Positions 1 through 6,817 are shown, numbered from the stretch's first letter. The stretch is DNA of 11,327 nucleotides from CAIKZZ01 sp037443765 (GCA_037443765.1 JBBINS010000097.1:1-11327), one strand, 5' to 3'. Translations and numbers: made by a program. The notes: generated by a model from the letters alone, not told the origin.

Positions 1-2
1 CG

Positions 3-2312
3 TCCGCGGCCGTCCTCGCGGCGTGCCTGCTGCTCGGCGGCGCGGGCCGCGCCGCGGCTGCGCCACCCGACGGCGCCGTCGCCCTCGGGCTCGGTGCGTA
101 CTACCCGAAGGCCAAGGCCGCGCTCGGCCCCGACGAGCGGCCGCCGGTCGCGGCGTTTCGCAGCGACGCGGCGCTCGGCAAGGCCGCGCCCACGAACCAG
201 TGGTACTCGTCGCTGATGTTCGGGCCGGTCTCGTTCCCGATCCACGCGCTGCCGATGACCTACCGGGCGGGTGCCGGCGGCATCGAGATCGGCGTACCCG
301 AGCGCGGCGCCGCGTCGCCGGACGCGATCCAGCGCGAGATCCGCTACCCGCACGTCGCCGCGCTCGTCGTCGCGCCGCTCGGCTTCGCGCCGCGCGATGC
401 GCGGCTCGCGGACTTCTCGGACTGGCTGGTCCGGATCCGGATGGGCGCGGCCGATGGCGAGTCGCTGACCGCCACCGTGCTGCACGGCAGCCCATTCAGT
501 TACTTCGACTGCTCGCGAGGCGACGTGCGAGTCAGCTTCGCCTCGACGCCGGCGCTCCCGGCCGACCCGGCCGCGAGGGCGCTCGACCCGCGCGTCGTCG
601 CGGTGACCGTCGCGGGCCACGCCTACGCCCTGTTCGCGCCGACCGGCGGCGCCTGGGAATGGACCGGCGCGACCGCGCTCGTGCTGCACCTGCCGGCCAA
701 CGCCCGATACTTCTCGGTCGCCGGACTTCCCGACGCGAAGCCCGCCACGCTGCGCGCCTTCCTTGCGGTCGCGTACGCGTTCCCGACCGGCACCCGCGCG
801 GACTGGAGCTACGACGAGCGTCGCAGCGTCGTGCGAACGACGTTCACGGTCGCGACCGTCGCGCGCGAGGGCCGCAACGTCGCGACGTTCATGGGGCTCT
901 ATCCGCACCACTGGTCGGCGGTGGTGCCGCGACCCGCGTCCGCCTATCGCTACGACTCGGTCCGCGGACCGATCCGGCTGGTCGCCGGCACCCGGTTCGT
1001 GACCGAGCGGTCCTTCCGGGGCGTGCTGCCGCGGTGGCCGGGGCTCGCCGACCCCGCGCACCGCGACGCGGTCGGGCGCTTCCTCGGCGGCGAAGCCGCG
1101 AACGCAGACCAGCTGCTCGCGCCGCGCTACGGCGACGGCACCTACTGGATCGGCAAGGGCCTCGGGGCCGCGACGCAGCTCCTGAACGTCGCCGAGGCCG
1201 AGGGCCGCGACGCCGAGCGCGACGCGCTGCTGCGCCGCGTCGAGGCGCGCCTCGAGTCGTGGTTCGACGGCCGGCACGCGACGTACTTCGTCGACGACGC
1301 GACGCTCGGGACCTTCGTCGGCCTGCCGCAGGAGTTCCACAGCTACCAGAGCATGAACGACCACCACTTCCACTACGGCTACTGGCTGATGGCCGCGGCG
1401 CACGTGGCGCTGCGCGACCCGGCCTGGGCGCGGCCGGAGCGCTGGGGCGGCATGGTCAGCCGGCTCGTCGCCGACATCGCGACCGACGAGCGCGGTCGCG
1501 CGGACTTCCCGTTCCTGCGCAACTTCGACAGCTACGAGGGCCATTCGTGGGCATCCGGCATCGCTTGCGGCGGACCGGCGTTCGAGTACGGCAACAACCA
1601 GGAGTCCTCGTCGGAGGCCGTGAACGCCTGGGCAGGTCTCGTCCTCTGGGGCGAGGCGACCGGCAACCGGCGGCTCCGGGACCTCGGCATCTACCTCTAC
1701 ACGAGCGAGATCGCGGCCGTGGAGCAGTACTGGTTCGACCTCGACCACCAGGTGCTCGGCGCCGACTACGGCCGGCCCTTCGCGGTGCAGGTGTTCGGCG
1801 GCAAGTTCGCCTACAACACCTGGTGGACCGAGGAGCCGCACCAGGCGCTCGGCATCAACCTGCTGCCGTTCACGCCGGCGTCGACGTACCTCGGCGCCGA
1901 TCCCGCCTACCTGCGCTCGGTCTACGCGCGGCTGCCGGCGGAGGAGGAGCGCTATCGACGCGTTGGCAAGCCGCCGCCCGACCCGCCGCCGCCCGACGTC
2001 TGGCAGGACGCGCTCGCCGAGGGCCTCGCGCTCGCCGATCCGGACGCCGCGCTCGCGCGCTGGAACGCCGCCGGCAGCGTCGAGAGCGGGGAGACGCGCG
2101 CGCACACGCTCTACTGGATGCTGAGCCTCAAGGAACTCGGGGCGCCCGACTTCTCGGTCACGGCCGACACGCCGCTCTACGCGGTGTTCAGGGGCCCGGG
2201 GGGCGCGCGCACCTACCTCGCCTACAACGCGCGCGACACGACGCTGCGCGTCGCGTTCAGCAGCGGCCGGGTACTCGTGGTGGCGCCGCACTCGCTCGCG
2301 TGGGCGCATTGA
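3..2312 (+). CDS. Secreted GH81 endo-beta-1,3-glucanase (5' end outside window)
   Basis: Hydrolyses internal beta-1,3-glucosidic bonds (laminarin, callose, fungal wall glucan) by an inverting mechanism, as known for family GH81. The frame is open from base 3, so the true start lies upstream. The first visible residues (SAAVLAACLLLGGAG, then an Ala run and PPDG) are the hydrophobic part of a signal peptide, so export is expected. Family signatures, counted from base 3: TNQWYSSLMF near residue 65; NDHHFHYGYW, with D453 and H457 of a D-x3-H motif; YEGHSWASG; and NNQESSSEA, with E534 and E538 of an E-x3-E motif. These match the Asp/His and Glu/Glu positions implicated in yeast Eng2 by published mutagenesis (recalled from memory). 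About 769 residues are visible, a normal size for one GH81 catalytic unit, with no carbohydrate-binding module. A proline-rich insert (GKPPPDPPPPD, about bases 1965-1997) sits near the C-terminus. The stop shares a base with a possible start of the next gene. Confidence 0.95.
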   Translation, partial: SAAVLAACLLLGGAGRAAAAPPDGAVALGLGAYYPKAKAALGPDERPPVAAFRSDAALGKAAPTNQWYSSLMFGPVSFPIHALPMTYRAGAGGIEIGVPERGAASPDAIQREIRYPHVAALVVAPLGFAPRDARLADFSDWLVRIRMGAADGESLTATVLHGSPFSYFDCSRGDVRVSFASTPALPADPAARALDPRVVAVTVAGHAYALFAPTGGAWEWTGATALVLHLPANARYFSVAGLPDAKPATLRAFLAVAYAFPTGTRADWSYDERRSVVRTTFTVATVAREGRNVATFMGLYPHHWSAVVPRPASAYRYDSVRGPIRLVAGTRFVTERSFRGVLPRWPGLADPAHRDAVGRFLGGEAANADQLLAPRYGDGTYWIGKGLGAATQLLNVAEAEGRDAERDALLRRVEARLESWFDGRHATYFVDDATLGTFVGLPQEFHSYQSMNDHHFHYGYWLMAAAHVALRDPAWARPERWGGMVSRLVADIATDERGRADFPFLRNFDSYEGHSWASGIACGGPAFEYGNNQESSSEAVNAWAGLVLWGEATGNRRLRDLGIYLYTSEIAAVEQYWFDLDHQVLGADYGRPFAVQVFGGKFAYNTWWTEEPHQALGINLLPFTPASTYLGADPAYLRSVYARLPAEEERYRRVGKPPPDPPPPDVWQDALAEGLALADPDAALARWNAAGSVESGETRAHTLYWMLSLKELGAPDFSVTADTPLYAVFRGPGGARTYLAYNARDTTLRVAFSSGRVLVVAPHSLAWAH

Positions 2313-4333
2313 TGGCGGTGCGCGCTATGCTTCGGCGTTTGGGCGGAGCATCGGGCGTGGCGAAGACATCGCCGGACGGCACGAGGACACCGGGCACGGC
2401 GCCGCGTCGCGCGCGGTCGCTCGTGCTCGCGCTCGCCGCTGCGGGCGCCCTCGCCACGCCGGCGGCCGCGGCGGACCGCGCCCAGGAGAACGCGGTGACG
2501 GCCGCCGAGGACGCGTTCGGTATCGCGGTCGGCAACCAGGCGATCGGCCTCTACTCAATGGCCGACGCGCGCGGCTTCAGCCCGCAGCAGGCGGGCAACC
2601 TCCGGATCGAGGGCCTGTACTTCGACGACCCGAGCGCCTACGTCGGTCCGTGCACCGCGCGCGCGACGGTGATGCGGATCGGCATCACCGCGCAGCCGTA
2701 CAGCTTCCCCTCGCCCACCGGCATCGCGGACCTGCGGCTGTTCGTGCCGGGGGACAAGCCCGCGGTGAGCGCCGTGGCGAGCCGGGGGCCGTACCAGGAG
2801 GCGACCGCGCTGCTCGAGGGCGAGACGCCGATCGCGGAAAAGCTCGCCGGGTCCGCGTGCCTGTCGTACAACGAGGGCTTCACGCCGGACCAGGCGCGCG
2901 AGTCGCGGAACACGAGCGCCGGGGCGACGCTGCGCTTCCGGCCGACCGAGCACACCGAGATCGTGCCGTTCTGGTCCGACATGACGGGCGGCCAGCACGG
3001 GATGCTGCCGGTCGTGTACAGCGACGGCCTGCTGCCGCCGCCGCTGTTCGACGCGCGCCAGCTCGCCTCCCAGCCGTTCACGAGCTCCGGCTGGCGGACG
3101 ACCGCGCTCGGCGTCGTCGCGCGCCAGAGCTTCGGCACGCAGTGGTCGCTGACCGCGGGCCTGTTCCGGGCCCGCGAGCAGGACCGGCAGTCCTTCGTCG
3201 AGGAATACCTGTCGGTGCAGCCGGACCGCAGCGTCTACCACGTGCTCGACGTCGTGCCGCCGCTGAGTTCCACCTCGACGTCCGGCGAGCTGCGCCTGGT
3301 GCGCCGCTTCGGCGGCGACGTCCACGAGCGCAAGCTCGATTTCTCGCTGCGCGGGCGCAGCGCCGATCACGCCTACGGCGGCGACGCGCTGCTCGACTAC
3401 GGGCCCGCGACCCTCGACAGCCCGCCGCCGGCGGCGTCGGTCAGCTACGCGACCGGGGCGACCAGCAACGACGAGACGCGGCAGCTCGACGCGGGCGCCG
3501 TGTACGAGGAGCGCTGGAAGGACGTCGGCACGCTCGGCATCGGCATCCTGAAGAGCCATTACCGGCGCACGATCCGGGACCCGGGCCTCGCGCCCGAGTC
3601 CTCGCTCGCGACGCCGTGGCTCGGCAACGTCCGCTTCACGGTCGATGCCGGCCACGCCGTGACCCTCTATGGCAGCTTCGTGCAGGGACTCGAGGACTCG
3701 GCGCTCGCGCCGTCCTCGGCGATCAACCGCGGCCAGCCGCCACCGGCGACGCGCACGCGCCAGCTGGACGGCGGGTTGCGGTACGCGCCCGGCGACCGGC
3801 TGTCGCTGGTGCTCGGCGCGTTCGAGATCCAGAAGGTGTATTTCAACCTCGATGCGGCGAGCGCCTACACCGCGCTAGGCACCGTCCGGCACCGCGGCCT
3901 CGAGAGCTCGCTCGCCTACGGCAACGGCGGCGGGCTCACGGTCGTCGCCGGCGGCGTGTGGCTCAAGCCGCACGTCGAGCGCACGGTACCGGAGCCGGGT
4001 GCGACCGGCTCGGTTCCGGTCGGGCCGGTGCCGCTGACGGCGACGCTGAACCTCGACTACGCGCCGGCGCGCTGGCGCCCCTTCGCGGGCTCGCTGCAGG
4101 TCGGCCGGCTGTCGTCCCGCGTCGCGACGTTCGACGACCGCTATACGCTGCCGTCGCTGACGACCGTGAGCGCCGGAGTGCGCTACGAGTCCCGGCTCCG
4201 CAACCACCCGCTCAGCGTGCGGTTCGACGCGATGAACCTGACCGACGCGCACGGCCTGCACCTGACGACCGTCGGGCAGGTCGTGCCGGAACTCGGGCGG
4301 CGCTTCATGCTGAGCATCGCGATCGACCACTGA
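2312..4333 (+). CDS. TonB-dependent-receptor-like outer-membrane barrel, short plug
   Basis: Predicted outer-membrane beta-barrel transporter. After a hydrophobic signal segment (LVLALAAAGALATPAAAA, residues 37-54 from the first ATG) comes a receptor-like block, AEDAFGIAVGNQAIGLYS then ARGFSPQQAGNLRIEGLYFD, which resembles the RGFSP...RIEGLYFD region of TonB-dependent siderophore-type receptors. The rest alternates short aromatic-rich strands and turns up to MNLTDAHGL, the usual last-strand region. No TonB box is seen and the plug appears shortened. The protein ends in IAIDH rather than a terminal Phe or Trp. Start choice is uncertain. ATG 2312 overlaps the glucanase stop (TGATG, suggesting coupling) but gives a long basic leader. 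ATG 2327 is possible. GTG 2357 has the best Shine-Dalgarno sequence (GGAG, 8 bases upstream). The gene lies directly behind the GH81 gene, so uptake of beta-1,3-gluco-oligosaccharides is the likeliest role. Siderophore uptake is an alternative that sequence alone cannot exclude. Confidence 0.82.
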   Translation: MAVRAMLRRLGGASGVAKTSPDGTRTPGTAPRRARSLVLALAAAGALATPAAAADRAQENAVTAAEDAFGIAVGNQAIGLYSMADARGFSPQQAGNLRIEGLYFDDPSAYVGPCTARATVMRIGITAQPYSFPSPTGIADLRLFVPGDKPAVSAVASRGPYQEATALLEGETPIAEKLAGSACLSYNEGFTPDQARESRNTSAGATLRFRPTEHTEIVPFWSDMTGGQHGMLPVVYSDGLLPPPLFDARQLASQPFTSSGWRTTALGVVARQSFGTQWSLTAGLFRAREQDRQSFVEEYLSVQPDRSVYHVLDVVPPLSSTSTSGELRLVRRFGGDVHERKLDFSLRGRSADHAYGGDALLDYGPATLDSPPPAASVSYATGATSNDETRQLDAGAVYEERWKDVGTLGIGILKSHYRRTIRDPGLAPESSLATPWLGNVRFTVDAGHAVTLYGSFVQGLEDSALAPSSAINRGQPPPATRTRQLDGGLRYAPGDRLSLVLGAFEIQKVYFNLDAASAYTALGTVRHRGLESSLAYGNGGGLTVVAGGVWLKPHVERTVPEPGATGSVPVGPVPLTATLNLDYAPARWRPFAGSLQVGRLSSRVATFDDRYTLPSLTTVSAGVRYESRLRNHPLSVRFDAMNLTDAHGLHLTTVGQVVPELGRRFMLSIAIDH

Positions 4334-4341
4334 GCGAGCGC

Positions 4342-4373
4342 CGCGGCATCCATCCATGCAGCGTGTTGCCGCG
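4342..4373. repeat. Inverted repeat after the receptor gene
   Basis: CGCGGCA (4342-4348) and TGCCGCG (4367-4373) form a perfect 7-base inverted repeat with an 18-base loop, starting 9 bases after the receptor stop. No T-run follows on either strand, so it is not a convincing intrinsic terminator. It could protect the 3' end of the message or be chance in GC-rich DNA. Nothing else recognisable lies between 4334 and about 4468. Confidence 0.3.
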
Positions 4374-4468
4374 CATCTGGTCAAACGGCCATCCCGTCAG
4401 GGGCTTGGTATCGCGCCGGTGGCAAGCAAACGCGTCCTTGCATTTTCTCGAGTCGAACCGACGTCGTA

Positions 4469-5545
4469 ATCACTGAACTACCCGTCGCCGCGCAGACTGC
4501 GTACGCGCAGCTGTTCGAGGCAACTCTCAATGCCGAGCACTTTCGGACGGTCGCCGACCTCAACGGTTCCTTCAATGCCACGACCGTAAAGGGCCGCAGA
4601 TACTGGTACTTTCAGTACCGGGAAGCGTCGGGCGCGCATCGCGAGGTGTACGTCGGCCCGGACAACGAGCAGGTCCGCCGGCTGGTCGAGAACACTGAGA
4701 AGCCGGGGCTCTCGCAGGGACTCCAGGCGCTCGCCCGCGCGGCCTCGAGCCTCGGTTGCGGCACCGTCGCCCGGAGGCATGCGCGCGTATTGCGTAGACT
4801 CGCCGAGTACGGATTTTTCAGGGCCGGCGGACTCCTGATCGGCACGCACGCCTTCGTGACGGACGGCAAGATGCTCGGGGTCCGGTGGGGCAGCCAGGAT
4901 CTCACGCAGGACATCGACTTCGCTCACGCGGGCAAGTCGCTTGCGCTTGGACTACCGAGCGATCTCGCGGTGCCGACGGCGGATGCGATCGAGTCCCTCG
5001 ACATGGGATTCCTGCCGATCGCCGGCCTCAGTGGCAAGACGGGCGGTGGCTTCCTGAATCCACAGGAACCCGGCTTCAGACTGGATTTCCTGGCGCCGCT
5101 CCATCGCGGTGGCGACGAGCCCTTCATACACCCCCAGTTAAACGTCGCGCTTCAGCCGCTGCCCTTCATGGAGTTTTCGCTCCAGAATGTCGAGCAAGCC
5201 GTCGTCTTCTCGACCGAGCACATCGTGCTGGTGAACGTCCCGGATCCCGCGAGGTTTGCGCTCCACAAACTGATCGGTTGGGGCGAGCGTCGGGGAGCGT
5301 TCCGCTTGGAGGCCGCCAAGGACGTCGCCCAGGCCGCCCATCTGCTCGAATGGCTGTGGCCGAATCGGCGGGCCGCGGTGCTCGATGCGCGCGATGACAT
5401 GCAGGGCCGCGGCAAGGGATGGACGACTCGGTTTGGCCAAGGAGTCGCGGCGCTCTTCAAGGCCTACCCGAACTTGGCGGAGGACAGCGCGATGCATGAC
5501 GCGTTGATGCGCAAGCGCCGGTCACGTTCGACTCCGCGCGGCTGA
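4469..5545 (+). CDS. GSU2403-type nucleotidyltransferase-fold protein, start codon unclear
   Basis: Resembles the NTP_transf_8 (PF12281, GSU2403-type) group of nucleotidyltransferase-fold proteins, recognised from memory. Biochemical role unknown. Motifs, counted from base 4469: AGGLLIGTHAF (G120 and on) as the nucleotide-binding glycine motif; LTQDIDFA with D148 and D150 as the metal-binding DxD pair; and FRLDFLAP with D206 as a probable third carboxylate. All expected acidic residues are present, so it may be catalytically active. The first ordinary start is GTG 4646, but the upstream frame is open and encodes protein-like sequence (ITELPVAAQTAYAQLFEAT, then LNGSF, KGRRYWYFQYRE and YVGPDNE). 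This fits the family N-terminus, so translation probably begins near 4469. The codon there is ATC, and no ATG, GTG or TTG occurs in frame between 4334 and 4646. Without a non-standard start, only the 299-residue form from 4646 would be made, or the gene is damaged. GC content is lower than in its neighbours (65% and 60% in two lines counted by hand), which suggests transfer. No toxin-antitoxin partner is visible. Confidence 0.72.
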   Translation: MTELPVAAQTAYAQLFEATLNAEHFRTVADLNGSFNATTVKGRRYWYFQYREASGAHREVYVGPDNEQVRRLVENTEKPGLSQGLQALARAASSLGCGTVARRHARVLRRLAEYGFFRAGGLLIGTHAFVTDGKMLGVRWGSQDLTQDIDFAHAGKSLALGLPSDLAVPTADAIESLDMGFLPIAGLSGKTGGGFLNPQEPGFRLDFLAPLHRGGDEPFIHPQLNVALQPLPFMEFSLQNVEQAVVFSTEHIVLVNVPDPARFALHKLIGWGERRGAFRLEAAKDVAQAAHLLEWLWPNRRAAVLDARDDMQGRGKGWTTRFGQGVAALFKAYPNLAEDSAMHDALMRKRRSRSTPRG

Positions 5546-5580
5546 AGCGGGTCGGGTGCGTCTTGACGCCCTCCATAAGC

Positions 5581-5606
5581 GAAAACCCCGGCGCGCGGCC
5601 GGGGGG
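5581..5606 (-). terminator. Intrinsic terminator of the PEP-CTERM gene
   Basis: On the minus strand a GC-rich stem (CCCCGG 5586-5591 paired with CCGGGG 5599-5604, 7-base loop) is followed directly by TTTTC. It lies about 25 bases after the PEP-CTERM stop codon. The plus strand has no matching T-run, so it probably serves mainly the minus-strand gene, although the hairpin also lies about 40 bases after the convergent nucleotidyltransferase gene. Confidence 0.8.
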
Positions 5607-5630
5607 TCGTTCGAGGGTCTTCGCCCGCGC

Positions 5631-6302
5631 TCAGCGCGCCTTGCGGCGCCTCATGAGGCCGATCCCGGCGAGGCCGAGGCCGAGGAGTCCGAGCGTCGCC
5701 GGCTCCGGCACGTTCGCGTAGGCGTGGTTGTCGGACTCGAACGCGAAGTTCGTCGAGTCAAACACGACCTTGTCGAAGGTCTGGTTGCCGAACCAGAAGT
5801 TCACGTACTGGTTCGAGCCCGCCGCCGTCTGGTTGCCGAGCGCGGTGCCCGCCGCGATCACCTGGGCGCCGGTGTACGAGGCGATTTCCGTGCCCTGGGC
5901 GTTGTAGAAGCTGAGCGCGTTGTAGGCGTCCATCGAGCCCCAGTAGAGCCCGAAGTAGTTGTAGTTACCGCCGATCACCGCGGTCACTTCGCCGACCGCG
6001 TTGTTGCCCGGCGCCGGCGTCGTCAGGTACGGCGTCAGGTCGCTGCCCGCGCCGCCCGGCTGCGCGAACTGGCTCGTCGTGCCCGAGACGACCTTGCCGC
6101 CGGCGCCGCCGGTGCTCGTGTAGCCGCCCGGCAGCCCGCCGAGCGAGCCGTTGAAGTCGACGACCGTCGCGCCCGCGACGCAGGTGGTCTGGCCGCTCGC
6201 ATCGCTCGGGCTGCACCCGCCGAACGTGAGCGACAGGGCCTGGGCCATGGAGGCGGCGCTCAGGAGCACCGCGGCAACCGCAAACTTGGTCTGAGTTTTC
6301 AC
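5631..6302 (-). CDS. PEP-CTERM exosortase-sorted surface protein
   Basis: Predicted extracellular or surface protein processed by an exosortase. The N-terminus is a signal peptide (MKTQTKFAVAAVLLSAASMAQA, cleavage likely before LSLTF). The C-terminus has the full three-part sorting signal: VPEPATLG, a short Leu/Gly-rich membrane helix, then RRRKAR. Between them is a roughly 175-residue low-charge, Gly/Thr/Asn-rich domain with two cysteines near the mature N-terminus and the motifs YFGLYWGSMDAYN and YVNFWFGNQTFDKVVF. From memory these resemble the Npun_F0296-type exosortase-dependent surface proteins. The start is GTG at 6302, with GGAG (6313-6316) 10 bases upstream. By family knowledge such proteins accompany exopolysaccharide and contribute to flocs or biofilm. 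No exosortase gene lies in this window, so the processing enzyme must be elsewhere. The gene is probably monocistronic, with a sigma-54-like promoter upstream and a terminator downstream. Confidence 0.93.
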   Translation of the reverse strand: MKTQTKFAVAAVLLSAASMAQALSLTFGGCSPSDASGQTTCVAGATVVDFNGSLGGLPGGYTSTGGAGGKVVSGTTSQFAQPGGAGSDLTPYLTTPAPGNNAVGEVTAVIGGNYNYFGLYWGSMDAYNALSFYNAQGTEIASYTGAQVIAAGTALGNQTAAGSNQYVNFWFGNQTFDKVVFDSTNFAFESDNHAYANVPEPATLGLLGLGLAGIGLMRRRKAR

Positions 6303-6363
6303 TGGGTCTCTACTCCGCTTCGGAACACATCGACGGCCGCGGCCGCGTTCTGCCCAAGAACAG

Positions 6364-6379
6364 AGCAGAATTCATGCCA
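6364..6379 (-). promoter_or_regulatory. Sigma-54 (-24/-12) promoter for the PEP-CTERM gene
   Basis: The minus strand reads TGGCATGAATTCTGCT. Compared with the RpoN consensus TGGCAC-G-N4-TTGCW, the invariant GG and GC pairs are present with correct spacing. Mismatches are only T for C at position 6 and C for T at position 12. Expected transcription start is near 6353, giving a leader of about 50 bases before the GTG at 6302. RpoN and the PrsK/PrsR two-component system are known to control PEP-CTERM genes in floc-forming bacteria, which fits the gene downstream. Confidence 0.65.
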
Positions 6380-6427
6380 GTCCGTAAGTGGCTGACTCCT
6401 ATCGCCAAATCCGTAGCACATTCGTCA

Positions 6428-6450
6428 GCGTGTAAAGGCCTCCGACACGC
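6428..6450. promoter_or_regulatory. Inverted repeat, candidate enhancer-binding-protein site
   Basis: GCGTGT (6428-6433) and ACACGC (6445-6450) are perfect inverted 6-base arms separated by 11 bases, a 23-base dyad with about two helical turns of span. It lies roughly 75-97 bases upstream of the predicted sigma-54 transcription start, the usual distance for a bacterial enhancer-binding protein. Assignment to a PrsR-like activator is inference. Confidence 0.4.
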
Positions 6451-6742
6451 GCGTCCGGAGCGATTCGCGTTCGCGCAAATCGCGAGGCGCCGCATCGGCC
6501 GGTGGCGCCCCCGTCGCCCTTCGATCGGCGGACCGGAGCCCGTCGAGCGGCGAGCGCCGGCCGGATCCTCGTCGGAGTTCGGAACGCCGGAGCGCGACGC
6601 TGAGGGACCCCGGCGCGTCGCTCGCCCGCGATCGCGTCATCGCGGCGAGGGTCGCCGGCGCGCCGTTCGGCACGGGTCGCCGGAGCTTCGGCGGCAGCGC
6701 CGGAATCGGTCCGCCGGAACCGCTGCGGACTCAGGAGCGGGA
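6451..6742. other. Non-coding GC-rich spacer with stem-loops
   Basis: No credible gene. Frames here give arginine/proline-rich shadow translations that run into the tRNA. Two inverted repeats stand out: a strong one at 6621-6649, listed separately, and GCGACGC (6594-6600) against GCGTCGC (6615-6621) with a 14-base loop. Confidence 0.6.
6621..6649. repeat. Strong hairpin between tRNA-Lys and the PEP-CTERM promoter
   Basis: CTCGCCCGCGAT (6621-6632) pairs with ATCGCGGCGAG (6639-6649): 11 base pairs with one bulged C and a 6-base loop. There is no T-run on either side, so it is not a classic intrinsic terminator. It lies about 95 bases past the tRNA 3' end on the transcribed strand and could mark a processing or Rho-assisted end of the tRNA transcript. 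Chance formation in GC-rich DNA remains possible. Confidence 0.4.
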
Positions 6743-6817
6743 TGGTGGGCCGTGCTGGGATCGAACCAGCGACCAACTGGTTAAAAGCCAGCTGCTCTAC
6801 CGCTGAGCTAACGGCCC
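6743..6817 (-). tRNA. tRNA-Lys, anticodon TTT
   Basis: The minus strand folds as a complete tRNA. The acceptor stem is GGGCCGT (6817-6811) with ACGGCCC (6753-6747). The D-arm is GCTCAGCGGTAGAGC. The anticodon stem is GCTGG/CCAGT (one G-T pair) around the loop CTTTTAA, giving anticodon TTT. The T-arm is GCTGG-TTCGATC-CCAGC. The discriminator is A (6746), followed by an encoded CCA (6745-6743). It reads AAA and AAG lysine codons. It lies 60 bases downstream of queC on the same strand, an order shared with pseudomonads. Confidence 0.96.

Noticed and set aside
3..60. LAAC motif at the visible start of the glucanase, as a lipobox.
   Set aside because: The cysteine is followed by more hydrophobic residues and then an Ala run, which fits the core of a signal peptidase I peptide better. 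The true N-terminus is outside the window.
23..2311. Long open reading frame in the receptor's frame running across the whole glucanase gene.
   Set aside because: Its translation there is an arginine/alanine/proline-rich shadow of the GH81 frame. The real protein in this frame begins at about 2312-2357.
2555..3655. Minus-strand open frame opposite the receptor gene.
   Set aside because: Low-complexity Arg/Ala/Val/Glu translation with no motif, typical of antisense frames in high-GC DNA. The plus-strand frame has clear family motifs.
4356..4469. A 37-codon frame (ATG 4356 to TAA 4469) as a leader peptide or small gene.
   Set aside because: No Shine-Dalgarno sequence and no recognisable similarity. 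It is kept only as context for the odd start of the nucleotidyltransferase gene.
5556..6395. Plus-strand frame opposite the PEP-CTERM gene.
   Set aside because: Arginine-rich shadow. The minus strand has a signal peptide, a sorting signal, a promoter and a terminator.
6629..6636. GCGATCGC palindrome, the cyanobacterial HIP1 octamer.
   Set aside because: Single occurrence noticed, inside a larger hairpin. Expected by chance in GC-rich DNA.
6743..6760. tRNA-Lys 3' end as an integration (att) site.
   Set aside because: No repeat of the tRNA 3' end and no integrase were seen in the window.
6374..6784. Plus-strand frame ending in a GSNQRPTG-like peptide, and the opposing frame starting MVAGSIPARPT.
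   Set aside because: Both ends are translations of the tRNA-Lys gene, a well-known source of false small proteins.
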